Shown: piece after piece, positions 1-6,997 of the stretch
Position numbering within the stretch: the first letter of the stretch is position 1
Layout: every line of letters starts with the position of its first letter
Origin: an uncultured Rubrobacteraceae bacterium
GTDB taxonomy: Bacteria; Actinomycetota; Rubrobacteria; Rubrobacterales; Rubrobacteraceae
Direction: 5' to 3'
Length of the DNA: 14,725 nucleotides
Assembly: GCA_902805985.1 (NCBI GenBank)
Contig: CADCUW010000351.1
Span: 1 to 14,725, forward strand
Made by a program: the position numbers and the translations under genes
The notes under the pieces: model-generated
Told to the model about the DNA's origin: nothing
The model's database searches: none
What the model saw: the letters and a program-made list of their open reading frames with translations, nothing else

Positions 1-81
1 GCGCCGTTCCCGCACCCGGCCGGGGCGGACGGGTAGCCGGGCCGGTAGGGGCGGTCGCGATCCGCGTCCCGGCCGACGCGG

Positions 82-87
82 TAAGCT
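82..87 (+). promoter_or_regulatory. -10 box TAAGCT, probable leaderless promoter of the MFS gene
   Basis: TAAGCT fits the actinobacterial TANNNT -10 pattern. Seven bases separate it from the GTG at 95, so the expected transcription start falls on or beside the start codon. No Shine-Dalgarno sequence precedes the GTG. No clear -35 box is visible. Confidence 0.5.
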
Positions 88-94
88 GGCCCGA

Positions 95-1323
95 GTGAGA
101 CGACTCGGGCTCATCGGGCGCAACCGCCCCTACGGGCTGCTGTGGACCGACAGGACCGCCTCCATGCTGGGCAGCACGGCGACGCTCTACGCCCTGCTGC
201 TCTACCTGACGCAGGCGGGGGCCTCGCCGACGCACGTCGGGCTCGTGCTGGCCGCGCGCGCTTGCCGCAGGCTTTGGGCCCCATCGCGGGCACGCTGTCT
301 GACCGGGTGGACGCCCGCCGGCTGATGGTCTTCTGCGACCTGGGGCAGGCCGCGGCCGTGGGCGCCGTGGCGGTGCTCTTGCCGCCGTACTGGCTCCGGG
401 TCGCCCTGGTGGCGGCCTACTCCGTGCTCTCCGCGCTCTTCCTGCCGGCGGGCAAGGGCGCGATCCCGAGGCTGGTCTCCCGCGACGATCTCACGCAAGC
501 AAACGCCCTCATGGGGTCCTCCTTCAACCTCGCCGTGGCGGCCGGCCCGGTCGCGGGAGCGTTCCTGGTGGCGGGCCCCGGCCCGAGGGCCGCCTTCGCC
601 TTGGACGCCGCCACCTTCCTCCTCTCCGCGCTGCTCATCTCGCGGATGCCACCCCTGGCGCCGGAAGCGGGGGAGCACGGCGTCGCAGGAGAGGCCCCCG
701 ACGCCGCGCGGGGTTTCGTCTCCGAGGCCAGGGAGGGCCTCTCCTACCTCCTCTCCCACCGGGTGGCGAGGGCCGTCGCTTTGGGGCTCTTCCTCTCCGT
801 GGCCTTCGCCGCCCTGGACAACGTGGCGCTCGTTTACATGGTCACCGACACCCTGGGGGCGAGCGGGGCCGCGTTCGGCCTCTCCGGGACCGCCTACGGC
901 ACCACCATGATAGCGGCCCCGCTCCTCCTGCTCCTGCTCCCCGGCGCCGCCGCCCCGAGCAGGATGCTCGTCTTCGGCTTGGCGCTGACGGGGGTGGGCC
1001 TGGCCCTGGGCGGTGCGGCCCCCGGCATAGCTTTGTTCGTGCTCTTCTACCTCGTGGCCGGCGCGGGCAACGGCCTGGAGAACGTCGCCTGCGACACCCT
1101 CATAGGCAGGACGGTTTCCCCGTCCAAGCTCGGACGGGTTTTCGGGGCGGTCTACGGGCCGATCTTCCTGGCCGACGCCTTAGCCGCCGCCCTTGGCGGG
1201 TTTCTTCTGGCCGCCACCTCGCCGAGGGCGGTGTTCTTGGTCGCCGGCGTCGGGGTGCTCGCCGTCCTCCTGCTGGTGCGAGCGATGCTCCCCCGGTCCC
1301 TCGACGAGCCCGACGCCGGGTAG
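95..1323 (+). pseudogene. MFS transporter, one-base frameshift
   Basis: This is a probable drug or metabolite exporter of the major facilitator superfamily, acting in the inner membrane. It starts at GTG 95, which sits right behind a leaderless-type -10 box. The first ~55 residues (MRRLGLIGRNRPYGLLW..., then a helix ending GLVLAARA) lie in one frame. The rest (LPQALGPIAGTLSDRVDARR onward to TAG 1321-1323) lies in the -1 frame. The switch falls in the GCGCGCGC tract at 254-261, where one added base restores a protein of about 409 aa, the usual MFS size. The repaired protein has about 12 hydrophobic segments and the cytoplasmic loop signature G-x(3)-D-R-x-x-R-R (GTLSDRVDARR) between helices 2 and 3. 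The substrate cannot be told. The frameshift may be a sequencing error or real inactivation. Confidence 0.85.
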
Positions 1324-1641
1324 GGAGCACCGCCCCACTCAAGGTCGTCGCGCTTCCCACCGCCGGAGGTACGGGTATGTGTAACGCTTCTATGGCGAGG
1401 TCCAATAGCCACCGCTACCGATAACCGGTCTCCCCGACGGGAACCCGTGTTTTGTCGGGGACGGTTCGCGTTGCCTGACACGGCTCGAGGAAGGAGGTCC
1501 TCGGATCTCCTCGGTGATCGGCAAAACTTGTGCGAACGAGCCGGTATCGTGGCTGTTCGAGCGGCACGCGACTCTCGGTCTTGTGCGAGAATGGCCCGGA
1601 CGCGGGCGAACGGGCTAGACGGATCACGCGGAGGGACCGGC
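1324..1641. other. Intergenic region between MFS gene and methyltransferase
   Basis: I see no gene in these 318 bases. They contain an inverted repeat at 1431-1461 and a nine-base direct repeat CTTGTGCGA at 1527-1535 and 1580-1588. A TANNNT box (TATCGT, 1545-1550) is the best -10 candidate for the methyltransferase but has no convincing -35 partner. Confidence 0.5.
1431..1461. repeat. Hairpin, 8-bp perfect stem
   Basis: TCCCCGAC (1431-1438) pairs with GTCGGGGA (1454-1461) around a 15-base loop. The loop ends in TTTT, but no T run follows the stem on either strand. It is therefore not a standard terminator. It lies about 110 bases downstream of the MFS gene. Confidence 0.45.
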
Positions 1642-2382
1642 ATGGGCCTAGATCGGCACTACACGGATCCTCGACTGGTGGCGCTGTACGACATCGAGAA
1701 CCCCCGCGGCGCCGACACCGACTTCTGGGTCCGCCTCGCGGCGGACCTCGGCGCCCGCCGGATCCTCGACCTTGGGTGCGGGACCGGGCTGCTGACCCGG
1801 GAGCTGGCGGTCGACGGCCGCCGGGTGGTCGGCGTCGATCCCGCCCCCGCGATGCTCGCGGTCGCCCGCCGGGGACCGGGCGCCGATCGGGTGCGGTGGG
1901 TCGAAGGCTACTCCGACGCCCTGGGAACGCCGGAGGCCGACCTGGTGCTCATGACCGGCAACGTGGCCCAGGTGTTCCTCGACGACCGCGAGTGGCACGC
2001 CGCCCTGCGCGACGTCCACGCCGCCCTGCGGCCCGGCGGCCACCTCGCCTTCGAGAGCCGCAACCCGGATGACCGGGCGTGGGAACGGTGGGACCGGGAG
2101 GCCACCCACGAGCGGTTCGACTCGCCCCACGGGCCGGTGGAGTGCTGGGTGGAGCTGGTCGGCGTGGGCGGCGGCCGGGTCCGCCTCGAGGGCTACAGCG
2201 TCGTCGCCGCCACCGGAGAAGACGTAATCGCGAGCAGCGAGCTGCGCTTCCGCGGCCCGGCGGAGCTGACCGGTTCCCTGACCGACGCCGGGTTCACCGT
2301 CGAGCACGCGTACGGCGATTGGGAGCGTGGGCCGCTCGTCGGCACCAGCCGGGTCATGGTGTTCGTCGCGCGTCGCGACTGA
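1642..2382 (+). CDS. Class I SAM-dependent methyltransferase
   Basis: This is a soluble 246-aa methyltransferase with the Rossmann fold of the Methyltransf_25/11 type. The ATG at 1642 is chosen over in-frame upstream codons because GGAGGGA (1630-1636) lies five bases before it and because family similarity begins there. Motif I ILDLGCGTG is at residues 41-49. The acidic residue that holds the SAM ribose is D66 in VVGVDPAP. A motif like DLVLMTGNVAQVF follows, then LRPGGHLAFESRNP, the post-motif strand typical of small-molecule methyltransferases. The C-terminal ~80 residues form a beta-rich cap. The substrate is unknown. The gene stands alone on the plus strand, converging on the peptidase gene. 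No defect is visible. Confidence 0.9.
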   Translation: MGLDRHYTDPRLVALYDIENPRGADTDFWVRLAADLGARRILDLGCGTGLLTRELAVDGRRVVGVDPAPAMLAVARRGPGADRVRWVEGYSDALGTPEADLVLMTGNVAQVFLDDREWHAALRDVHAALRPGGHLAFESRNPDDRAWERWDREATHERFDSPHGPVECWVELVGVGGGRVRLEGYSVVAATGEDVIASSELRFRGPAELTGSLTDAGFTVEHAYGDWERGPLVGTSRVMVFVARRD

Positions 2383-2468
2383 GTAGGCCGAGCTTCCGGG
2401 TTTCTGCCGTTCGCGTGACCGCGATGTGCAGCGTCGGCCGTGGCCGAGTTCGAAACGATGGTTCGCAA

Positions 2469-2505
2469 AAACCCGCCTTCGGCTTGTCGTTCCGGCGGCG
2501 GGTTT
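2469..2505 (-). terminator. Rho-independent terminator of the S9 peptidase gene
   Basis: On the minus strand AAACCCGCC (2505-2497) pairs with GGCGGGTTT (2477-2469), and two more T follow, giving a five-T tail. The TAA stop of the peptidase overlaps the first arm. On the plus strand the same hairpin ends in GGGTTTA, so it may also weakly stop transcription coming from the methyltransferase. Confidence 0.75.
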
Positions 2506-3865
2506 ACCCGTCGGCCCCCTCTCCTGAGCGCACCCAGCGGTCGAACCAGGCGAGCGAACGCCGCAGGACGTCGAGCTGGTGGTTGCGCTCCTCTATGCCG
2601 TGCGGCTCTCTGGGGTAGACGACCAGCTCGAAGGGACAACCGTAGTGCCTCAGGCCCCGCGCGAAGTGGCGGGCCTGGCCCACCGGGACCCGCTCGTCCC
2701 TCTCGCCGTGCAGGATCAGCACCGGCGTCTCGACCCGGTGGAGGTAGGAGGCCGGGCTGAGCTCGTCGTGGCGGTGGGGCCCCGGTCCCTCCCAACCGGT
2801 GCTGCCGCCGAGCTCCGCCTCGAAGCGGGGCATGTCCCCCTCCGCGAGCATGGCCCCCATGTCGCTTATGCCGGCGCCCATCACGCCGGCCTTGAAGCGG
2901 CCGGTCTGCCCGACGGCCCAGGCGGTCATGTACCCGCCCTGGCTCCAACCGCCGATCCCGAGCCTCCCCGCGTCGGCGACGCCCTGCCCGACCAGGAGAT
3001 CGACTCCGGCCGTGACGTCCTCGTAGTCCCCTTGCCCGATGGCGCCGGCGGCCAACGAGGCGAACTCGGGACCGTGGCCCAGCCCGCCCCTCGGGTTCGG
3101 CAGCAGCACCGCGTAGCCGTGCGCCGCGAGCCACTGGGCCGAGAAGGCTCACGAGAGCCGCAGCGAGTCCGACCACCGGCCGTAGGGGCCGCCGTGCACT
3201 AAGACGAGGGTCGGGAAAGGTCCGTCCTCGCGCCGCTTCCCCGGCGGCAAGACGAGCAGTCCGTCTATCTCCAGCCCGTCCGCCGAGGTCCACGACAGGC
3301 GCTCTCGGGTCCCGAAGGCTACCTCCCCGAGCTCCGGCCTGAGGTTCGTCAGGCGATGCATCGGGCCTTCCGGCGGACCCGCCCATACCTCGGGTGGGTC
3401 CTCGGGGCCGTTCTTTACGGCGGCAACAACGCTGCCGTCGTCGCTGGCCGTGAGGGAGTGCAACTCGCCGGCGTGGTGCGAGAGGCGGGCAAGCTCTCCG
3501 GTCTCGGGATCCAGGCGTTCCAGGGTGGTGTCGAGCCCCCTGGCGATCGAGGCCAGCGGATCGGAACCCGGCTTTGGGGTCTGGCACAGTTCTACCGGAC
3601 ACGCTCGCAAGCTCCCGGTGAGCATCCCGGGCTCGCCGGTGGGGACGTGAACCGCGAACGCCGCGAGGCCCGTCGTGGCGCCGGGGGCCACTCCGCTCAG
3701 GTAGAGCAGCGTCTCGCCCCGCCAGGTGAGTTGCTGTCCGCCGGAGGGCAGTTCGCACACGAGCCGGGGCTCTTCGGACCCGAGGTCCAGGAGGTAAAGC
3801 TCGCTCGGGTGCCTGGAGTTGTCGAGCTCCGGCGTGGGCCAGGCGACCACCGCCAGGCGCCTCGC
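2504..3865 (-). pseudogene. S9 family serine peptidase (acylaminoacyl/prolyl oligopeptidase type), broken
   Basis: The C-terminal alpha/beta hydrolase domain is clear. It has the HGGPYGRW oxyanion-side motif, nucleophile motif GGWSQGGY, the Asp in HGERDERVP and the His in EPHGIEER. Before it lie about 225 residues of beta-propeller, from RRLAVVAW and SELYLLDL onward, fewer than the 330-plus usual in the family. Two problems are visible. An in-frame TGA (3149-3151) sits between SDSLRLS and AFSAQWLAAHGY, where family members often have Trp, so TGG to TGA is the simplest reading. The propeller also has no start codon of its own: its frame emerges at about 3865 from the membrane segment encoded upstream in another frame. 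Either one gene carries an indel and a nonsense change, or the 5' end was lost by deletion. The terminator at 2469-2505 follows it. Confidence 0.8.
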
Positions 3866-4475
3866 CAAGTAGTAGGACCCCAAGCGAACCCCAGAGTACG
3901 GCCTCCGGCAGTCCCACGCCCGCTCCGGGTAGGGAGAAGGGACCGACGAGCGCCACGATCTCCCCAAAGGAGATCGACTCCGCCCCGATCGAGTTGGCGT
4001 AGCCCAACACCAGGAGCGCACCCGGCACCGACAGCACGAGGAGCACCGCCCCGAGCCGACGCTTGCGCGCCCCGAGGAGGGCGCCCAGCGCGAAGGGGAG
4101 CACCGCCGCGGACCCTCCCCACAAGGCCACATAGAGCAAGACCGGGAAGGCGAAGGGCGGCGTGGCCGAGGGGCCCGGCTGCCACAGCGAGGAGTAGAGG
4201 ACGAAGGAGAGGGAGGCGACGAGCCATACGAGGAGCAGCGCCACCCCGACCCGCGCAGCTCGCGACCCCCTCCCGAGCAACGAGGCGACCCCGAGAAGCG
4301 AGAGTGGCGCCAGGAGACCGCCATAGGGGGCAACCCAGTTGGCCCCAGAGAAGGTTCCGGCGAGTCCCACCGCGCTACCCAGGAAGGCCGCCAGCGACGC
4401 CCAGGCGGTCGGCTGGCGCAACAACACCAGGGTGGACACCCTAAAGAGGGGGTCGCGGGCGGCCAACGCTAGCAT
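3866..4475 (-). CDS. Multi-pass membrane segment, possibly the N-terminus of the S9 peptidase
   Basis: The reading frame from ATG 4475 gives about 200 residues with roughly six hydrophobic helices (near residues 24-43, 51-67, 75-95, 108-133, 139-160 and 180-200). Basic loops such as GARKRRLG separate them. I do not recognise a family. Similarity to a membrane protein ends at LWGSLGVLLLGE. From there the frame loses its character and the peptidase propeller continues in the neighbouring frame. A one-base change near 3862-3875 would give a single protein of about 660 aa: six helices, short propeller, hydrolase. A deletion joining two unrelated genes is the alternative. The start is supported by a TAAACT box six bases upstream, as in a leaderless mRNA. 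The same frame runs on to 2193, but that tail is an arginine- and proline-rich shadow. Confidence 0.6.
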
Positions 4476-4481
4476 GCCGAC

Positions 4482-4487
4482 AGTTTA
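4482..4487 (-). promoter_or_regulatory. -10 box TAAACT, probable leaderless promoter
   Basis: Read on the minus strand, TAAACT is followed by GTCGGC and then ATG 4475. The six-base gap places the transcription start at the start codon. No Shine-Dalgarno sequence is present. Confidence 0.55.
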
Positions 4488-4620
4488 CTCCGATGGTGGA
4501 AGCGGTGGTCCCGGACGACTTATTCACCGGGTTGCGTGGAAGGACAATTCTCCGAAATCTGCCTCCAAGATCTCGCATAAACCGGGCCGTCGGAGCCGCG
4601 AGGATGGTCCGAAAGCCGAC

Positions 4621-4656
4621 CCACCACGGGGACCCGGGGTCCACATCTTGTGGTGG
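4621..4656. repeat. Nested hairpin in the gap between the peptidase and YgjP-like genes
   Basis: CCACCAC (4621-4627) pairs with GTGGTGG (4650-4656). Inside lies the palindrome GGACCCGGGGTCC (4630-4642). It stands about 60 bases downstream of the YgjP-like stop codon on the minus strand. It has no T tail, so any role in ending transcription is only a possibility. Nothing else was found in 4488-4717. Confidence 0.35.
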
Positions 4657-4717
4657 TGGATAAAGATGCGGGGTGGCGGATAGGAAGCGGCCGCCGAACC
4701 TTTCCATCGCGCTCCGG

Positions 4718-5323
4718 CTACGCGTCCCGGTTATCATGGCGGCGTTCCTCCGCGAGGAGGATCCCCCTCTCCGCGGGTGGCATGACGTCGATGTTCCGCG
4801 CGAACCAACTCACACCCGCGAGGAAGGCCTCCGCGCGATCCGTTTCGGGGCACGCCCGCCCGAGGAGCTCCCAGAACGCTGGCGAGTGGTCCGGGTGGAA
4901 CACGTGCGCCAGCTCGTGCGCCACGACCGCCTCAAGGACCCACCCGGGCATCCCCCTCAAGGCGGCGTTCAGGCGGACGGTCTTCGTTTTGGTGGAGTAG
5001 CTGCCCCAGCGGGCCCCCTGCGTGGTCACGAACGACGCCCTCCCGACCGAGGGCGGCTCGGGGAAGCGCCCCGCCACCTTGCGCGCCAGCGCGAGCGCGT
5101 CCCCCTCGCCGTTGACGCGGGCGGCGTGCGCGCGCCGCAGGAGCTTGCGCGCTAGTTCGCGGACGGCCGGCTCCAGCCTCTCCTGCGCCATGCCCACCGG
5201 AGCGCTGACCAGGAGCGTGGATCCCCTCAGGCGGGCGTTCACGTTCTTGACCCGCTTGCGCTCGAGAACCAGCTCGAGCGTGGTCCCGTCCACGGTCAAC
5301 TCGCCGGGCGTCGAGGTCGGCAC
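4718..5323 (-). CDS. YgjP-like zinc metallopeptidase (DUF45/M48-related)
   Basis: This 201-aa soluble protein has the layout of the YgjP/SprT-like family. A small beta-rich N-terminus (LELVLERKRVKNVNARLRGSTLLVSAP, in two stretches) leads into a helical linker, then a RWGSYSTKTKTVRLN motif at 105-119. The gluzincin motif HELAH is at 136-140, with the third zinc ligand probably H146 in HPDHSPAFW. The GTG at 5323 was chosen because TACACT lies six bases upstream and family-like sequence begins there. The frame is open up to 5698, but that extension is low-complexity Arg/Pro sequence. YgjP homologues are often linked to restriction or DNA-repair genes, though no such partner is present here beyond the divergent exonuclease. 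The substrate is unknown. No defect is visible. Confidence 0.85.
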   Translation of the reverse strand: MPTSTPGELTVDGTTLELVLERKRVKNVNARLRGSTLLVSAPVGMAQERLEPAVRELARKLLRRAHAARVNGEGDALALARKVAGRFPEPPSVGRASFVTTQGARWGSYSTKTKTVRLNAALRGMPGWVLEAVVAHELAHVFHPDHSPAFWELLGRACPETDRAEAFLAGVSWFARNIDVMPPAERGILLAEERRHDNRDA

Positions 5324-5329
5324 CCGGAC

Positions 5330-5335
5330 AGTGTA
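5330..5335 (-). promoter_or_regulatory. -10 box TACACT, probable leaderless promoter of the YgjP-like gene
   Basis: On the minus strand TACACT is followed by GTCCGG and then GTG 5323. This is the same 6-7 base geometry seen at 82-95 and 4487-4475. It decides the start codon of the metallopeptidase. Confidence 0.55.
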
Positions 5336-5470
5336 GCGGCCGTCCTCCGACTCCGCCGGCCGTCCGGGACCCCCGGAAGGGCCCGCGGCGCCCATTTTAT
5401 GCTTTGTAGGCGCATCCGATGCCGCGAGGATCGCTCCTGAGCGCCTCGGCGCAACCTCCGAAGGGGTGTC

Positions 5471-5510
5471 GGTGCCCCCGTTTCTCGGGCACCATTCGCC
5501 GAAGCGGGGG
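5471..5510 (+). repeat. Two overlapping, mutually exclusive hairpins
   Basis: GGTGCCC (5471-5477) pairs with GGGCACC (5487-5493). Alternatively CCCCCGTTTC (5475-5484) pairs with GAAGCGGGGG (5501-5510) with one G-T wobble. The two stems share bases and cannot form together. They lie about 150 bases before the exonuclease start. The rest of the divergent gap (5336-5658) shows no gene I can support and no clear plus-strand -10 box. Confidence 0.35.
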
Positions 5511-5658
5511 ACGCGGGAGCGGCCGGTGGCCACGCGCGTCGTCCTCCCTGCGCGCCGGTCGTGGCGGGGGCGGGGTGGTCGTGGCGTCCGCATCGTGCGA
5601 ACATGGGAGAAGGATGGCAAGCGCGGGCCGCACACGGACGAAGGATACCCCCGGGCGG

Positions 5659-6198
5659 ATGGGCGGCCGCGAGGACGCCGTCCGGTGGGCCCGCTCACTC
5701 CTTTCCGAGCAAAACTTCGTGGTCCTAGACTCCGAGACCACGGGTCTGGGCACCCCCATAGACTTCGTCGAGGTCGGCGTCGTGTCCTGCCGGGGGGAAA
5801 CCCTCTTCGACTCGTTGATAAAGCCCTCGTGCCCGGTGGAGCCCGGCGCGTCCCGCGTCCACGGCCGCACCACGGAGAGCCTGTCGGATGAGAGGCGCTT
5901 CCACGAGCTCTACCCTGACCTCATCGAGGCGCTGTGGGGCAGGCGGGTCGTCGTCTACAACGCCCCGTACGACCGCAGGGTGTGGGACGCGGCCGTGGGG
6001 CGCCTGGGGGCCAGGGCGGCGCTTGCCGGGGAGCTCGCGCCCTGGGAGTGCGCGATGCGCGCCTACTCGGCCTACGTGGGCGAGCGCTCGAAGAGGGGCG
6101 GCCACAGGAACCAGAAGCTGGCGGGCGGCGACCACACGGCCATCGGTGACGCGCGGGCCACGCTGCGCTTGATAGAGCGGATGGCCCAAGGGGCTTGA
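5659..6198 (+). CDS. DnaQ-like 3'-5' exonuclease (DEDDh)
   Basis: This is a 179-aa single-domain exonuclease of the DNA polymerase III epsilon superfamily, expected to remove nucleotides from DNA or RNA 3' ends using two metal ions. The catalytic set is complete: D24 and E26 in VVLDSETTGL (Exo I), D105 in VVYNAPYDRRV (Exo II), and H159 and D164 in HTAIGDARATL (Exo III, DEDDh type). ATG 5659 gives the common family N-terminus (REDAVRWARSLL before Exo I). ATG 5614 lies in frame behind GGAGAAGG but with tight spacing, and would add 15 residues with no visible domain. The gene is divergent from the metallopeptidase. It lacks a polymerase or helicase domain, so a free-standing proofreading or repair role is inferred. 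Confidence 0.88.
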   Translation: MGGREDAVRWARSLLSEQNFVVLDSETTGLGTPIDFVEVGVVSCRGETLFDSLIKPSCPVEPGASRVHGRTTESLSDERRFHELYPDLIEALWGRRVVVYNAPYDRRVWDAAVGRLGARAALAGELAPWECAMRAYSAYVGERSKRGGHRNQKLAGGDHTAIGDARATLRLIERMAQGA

Positions 6199-6224
6199 TC
6201 GGCACGAGAGACCGTGGGGGGCCG

Positions 6225-6257
6225 GGTCGGGTCGACCGCGCGATAGCGGACCCGACC
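6225..6257 (+). repeat. 9-bp hairpin after the exonuclease gene, with direct repeat
   Basis: GGTCGGGTC (6225-6233) pairs with GACCCGACC (6249-6257) across a 15-base loop, 26 bases after the exonuclease stop. A direct repeat CGACCGCGCG occurs at 6233-6242 and 6253-6262. No T run follows, so it could only be a non-canonical transcription stop. Confidence 0.4.
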
Positions 6258-6292
6258 GCGCGGTTCCGAATAAGCGGGGCTTGGAATACCTC

Positions 6293-6449
6293 CAACGTGA
6301 GAAACGGTTTGGAAAAGCGAAACGGCCACAAAATCGGGACTCCGGGGGCCGCCAAGAAGGTACTTAGGGGCCTCGATCGGCCGCTTCTTGGCGTCGAAAA
6401 CGCTCGGTCGAGACGCCTTCGGCCCTTTTCCAAACCGTTTCTGAGGTTG
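6293..6449. repeat. Long inverted-repeat element, 25-bp arms
   Basis: The arms at 6293-6317 and 6425-6449 are complementary over 25 positions with two mismatches. The inner 18 (6300-6317 and 6425-6442, AGAAACGGTTTGGAAAAG in the left arm) match perfectly. Nested in the middle is a 10-bp perfect stem, CGCCAAGAAG (6350-6359) with CTTCTTGGCG (6384-6393), placed almost symmetrically with 32 and 31 bases on either side. An alternative small stem GGCGTC/GACGCC (6390-6395 and 6412-6417) competes with it. No coding frame fits. It could be a MITE-like element, a structured RNA or a cruciform. No target duplication is visible. Confidence 0.7.
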
Positions 6450-6502
6450 AGCGCGACGAAATCGAACCCGGAAGCCCCTTCGTCACGGTCCCGGATCTTC
6501 AA

Positions 6503-6595
6503 ATAATCTTACACACGAAACCGCTCCTTCTCGCTTCTTCGGGGGCAAACCCCCATACCTAGCGGGAAAAAGCCCCGTGCGTTGTGTAAGATTAT
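6503..6595. mobile_element. 93-bp MITE-like element with 13-bp terminal inverted repeats
   Basis: ATAATCTTACACA (6503-6515) is repeated perfectly in inverted form at 6583-6595. The ends are AT-rich in a very GC-rich setting. The inside has a tight GGGGG-CAAA-CCCCC hairpin (6541-6554) and no ORF. Ends containing TTACACA recall IS256-family termini, but I cannot confirm the family and see no target-site duplication. It could be the remnant of an insertion sequence or a non-autonomous copy. Confidence 0.5.
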
Positions 6596-6606
6596 ATGTA
6601 TAATCT
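6589..6606. repeat. AGATTAT-ATGT-ATAATCT palindrome at the edge of the 93-bp element
   Basis: AGATTAT (6589-6595) and ATAATCT (6600-6606) form a perfect 7-bp inverted repeat over a four-base spacer. With 6503-6509 this gives three copies of ATAATCT within about 105 bases. It may be an operator-like site or a product of the insertion. Nothing else is recognised in 6607-6709. Confidence 0.4.
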
Positions 6607-6709
6607 GCCTTTTCCATGTTCTGGACGCGGTAGAGGGACTTGGAGCGCTACTTCAGGTGGAGACACGATCCTGGGCGAGGCGTAGGGCTCGGGGCTTAAG
6701 GGTGGCGCC

Positions 6710-6997
6710 TTACACGGAGTGCAGCCGCTCCAGCAGGGGGCGACGCTCTTCGGCCAGATCGAGCAGCCGGCGGTGGCGTTCCAGCTGGGCCTCGTCCATC
6801 CTGCCGGCCTGGGCGTGCTCGGACAAACGCCTCAGGCGGTCCTCCTCGAGGGGCCGCTCGGCGAGGTAGGCCTCCAGACTCTCCCGGTCCCAGCTACCGG
6901 CCTCCTCCGCGATCTCAGTTAGCTCCTCCCAGCCGGCCTGGGAAAGATCCAGGAGCCTGTCGATCTCGTCGTGCTTGGCTTTTGTCACCTGAGCCAC
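6710..6997 (-). CDS. Small all-helical protein, unrecognised
   Basis: This is a 95-aa charged protein, predicted almost wholly alpha-helical (for example KHDEIDRLLDLSQAGWEEL and EAQLERHRRLLDLAEERRP), without cysteines, signal peptide or membrane segment. Its GTG start at 6997 has a strong Shine-Dalgarno sequence, GGAGG seven bases upstream. That site lies inside the end of the preceding gene, and the two genes overlap by 13 bases. This implies coupled translation and functional linkage. It is the last gene of the minus-strand series. Small acidic helical proteins coupled to a small basic or beta-rich partner are common in toxin-antitoxin and immunity pairs, but I recognise no antitoxin family. 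I see no terminator directly after it. Confidence 0.75.
   Translation of the reverse strand: MAQVTKAKHDEIDRLLDLSQAGWEELTEIAEEAGSWDRESLEAYLAERPLEEDRLRRLSEHAQAGRMDEAQLERHRRLLDLAEERRPLLERLHSV

Noticed and set aside
3149..3151. In-frame TGA as selenocysteine
   Set aside because: Family members often have Trp near this site, which is not catalytic, and no Sec-type hairpin was evident downstream. A TGG to TGA change or error is simpler.
2193..3865. Continuation of the membrane-protein frame to a 760-aa ORF
   Set aside because: Past about 3866 the translation is Arg/Pro/Ala-rich shadow of the peptidase and then of the methyltransferase; only the first ~200 residues look real.
5324..5698. N-terminal extension of the metallopeptidase to 326 aa
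   Set aside because: The added 125 residues are low-complexity Arg/Pro sequence with no domain, and a leaderless promoter points to GTG 5323.
6195..6506. ORFs across the inverted-repeat region (both strands)
   Set aside because: They simply translate the palindromic arms (NGLEK appears on both strands) and have no ribosome site or family resemblance.
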